Assembly: GCA_021648585.1 (NCBI GenBank)
Contig: JAKISM010000017.1
Span: 1-24,173, forward strand
Length of the DNA: 24,173 nucleotides
Direction of reading: 5' to 3'
Origin: Devosiaceae bacterium
Lineage (GTDB): Bacteria; Pseudomonadota; Alphaproteobacteria; Rhizobiales; Devosiaceae
A model generated the notes under the pieces. That model searched no databases and had not been told where the DNA came from. It saw only the letters and a program-made list of their open reading frames with translations. Positions 23,942 to 24,173 of the stretch are shown here, piece after piece. The position numbers and the translations under genes were made by a program. How positions within the stretch are numbered: position 1 is the first letter of the stretch; each line of letters opens with the position of its first letter.

Positions 23942-24173
23942 ATGCGATTTTCTGATGGTTTTTTAGATGATATTCGAAATAGGTTGCCCATTACGCAAGT
24001 AGTGGGTGAGCATGTGGTTTGGGATAAGCGCAAAAGCCAACCCGGCAAGGGTGATATGTGGGCTTGTTGTCCTTTTCATTCTGAAAAAACTCCCTCCTTT
24101 CATGCCGATGATAGGCGAGGGCGCTATTATTGTTTTTCTTGTGAGGCGTCGGGTGATCATTTTCGCTTTCTTA
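23942..24173 (+). CDS. dnaG: DNA primase DnaG, N-terminal part (cut by the window edge)
   Basis: DnaG makes the RNA primers for chromosome replication. The reading frame from ATG 23942 runs open to the window end, 77 codons. It starts MRFSDGFLDDIRNRLPITQV and contains the CHC2 zinc-binding domain: Cys-Pro-Phe-His (CCPFHSEKTPSF) and later Cys-x-x-Cys (YYCFSCEASGDHF). The WACCPFH...GRYYCFSC...GDHFRFL wording matches the rhizobial form of the domain. The ribosome site (AAGAAG) is weak. The rest, including the catalytic TOPRIM domain, lies outside the window. Confidence 0.95.
   Translation, partial: MRFSDGFLDDIRNRLPITQVVGEHVVWDKRKSQPGKGDMWACCPFHSEKTPSFHADDRRGRYYCFSCEASGDHFRFL

Noticed and set aside
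23674..23955. Rightward 93-codon open frame before dnaG
   Set aside because: Hydrophobic by chance from T-rich DNA, no ribosome site, and it overlaps the dnaG start in another frame.

Overview
This window looks like chromosomal DNA from an AT-rich, flagellated alphaproteobacterium, most likely in the Hyphomicrobiales (Rhizobiales). The evidence is the SciP (DUF1153) regulator, the FliF-FliG-FliH/FlbE-FliN-FlbD-FlhA gene order known from Caulobacter and relatives, and a DnaG N-terminus with the WACCPFH...GDHFRFL pattern I associate with rhizobial primases. The GC-rich intergenic palindromes also resemble rhizobial dispersed repeats. I could not search databases, so no genus is named.

Layout, left to right. 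1-5300 is leftward housekeeping and envelope-stress content: the start of a membrane-anchored protein (probably a serine hydrolase), an elongator tRNA-Met(CAT), an ECF sigma factor with its adjacent membrane-anchored VWA (YfbK-like) protein, a short-chain dehydrogenase and mnmA. 5478-7868 is a rightward fliK-flgD unit preceded by a textbook sigma-54 (-24/-12) promoter. 7869-8142 is a dispersed palindromic repeat. 8143-10140 is a leftward TPR protein with five perfectly phased 42-residue repeats and an unrecognised N-terminal half. 10329-18196 is sciP followed by a six-gene flagellar operon (fliF, fliG, fliH/flbE, fliN, flbD, flhA), with a CtrA-like box upstream of fliF.

18200-19700 is an IS30-family element sitting beside an extra solo copy of its own terminal repeat, plus palindromes. 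19701-20960 is a stand-alone protein with a PD-(D/E)XK-like nuclease motif. 21212-23569 holds a NadR-type NMN adenylyltransferase/nicotinamide riboside kinase, a small exported Y-X4-D repeat protein, a tract of dispersed repeats, and a Tat-exported YHS protein. The window ends inside dnaG.

The genes suggest a regulatory cascade inside one locus. CtrA, restrained by SciP, would drive the fliF operon. That operon encodes FlbD, a sigma-54 activator whose receiver domain looks unable to be phosphorylated. FlbD would then fire the sigma-54 promoter of fliK-flgD (hook stage) about 5 kb upstream. The most unusual material is the TPR protein embedded in the flagellar locus, the lone nuclease-like protein beside the IS, the IS30 end-to-end repeat arrangement and the ECF-VWA pair. 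I did not find a clearly new multi-gene system.
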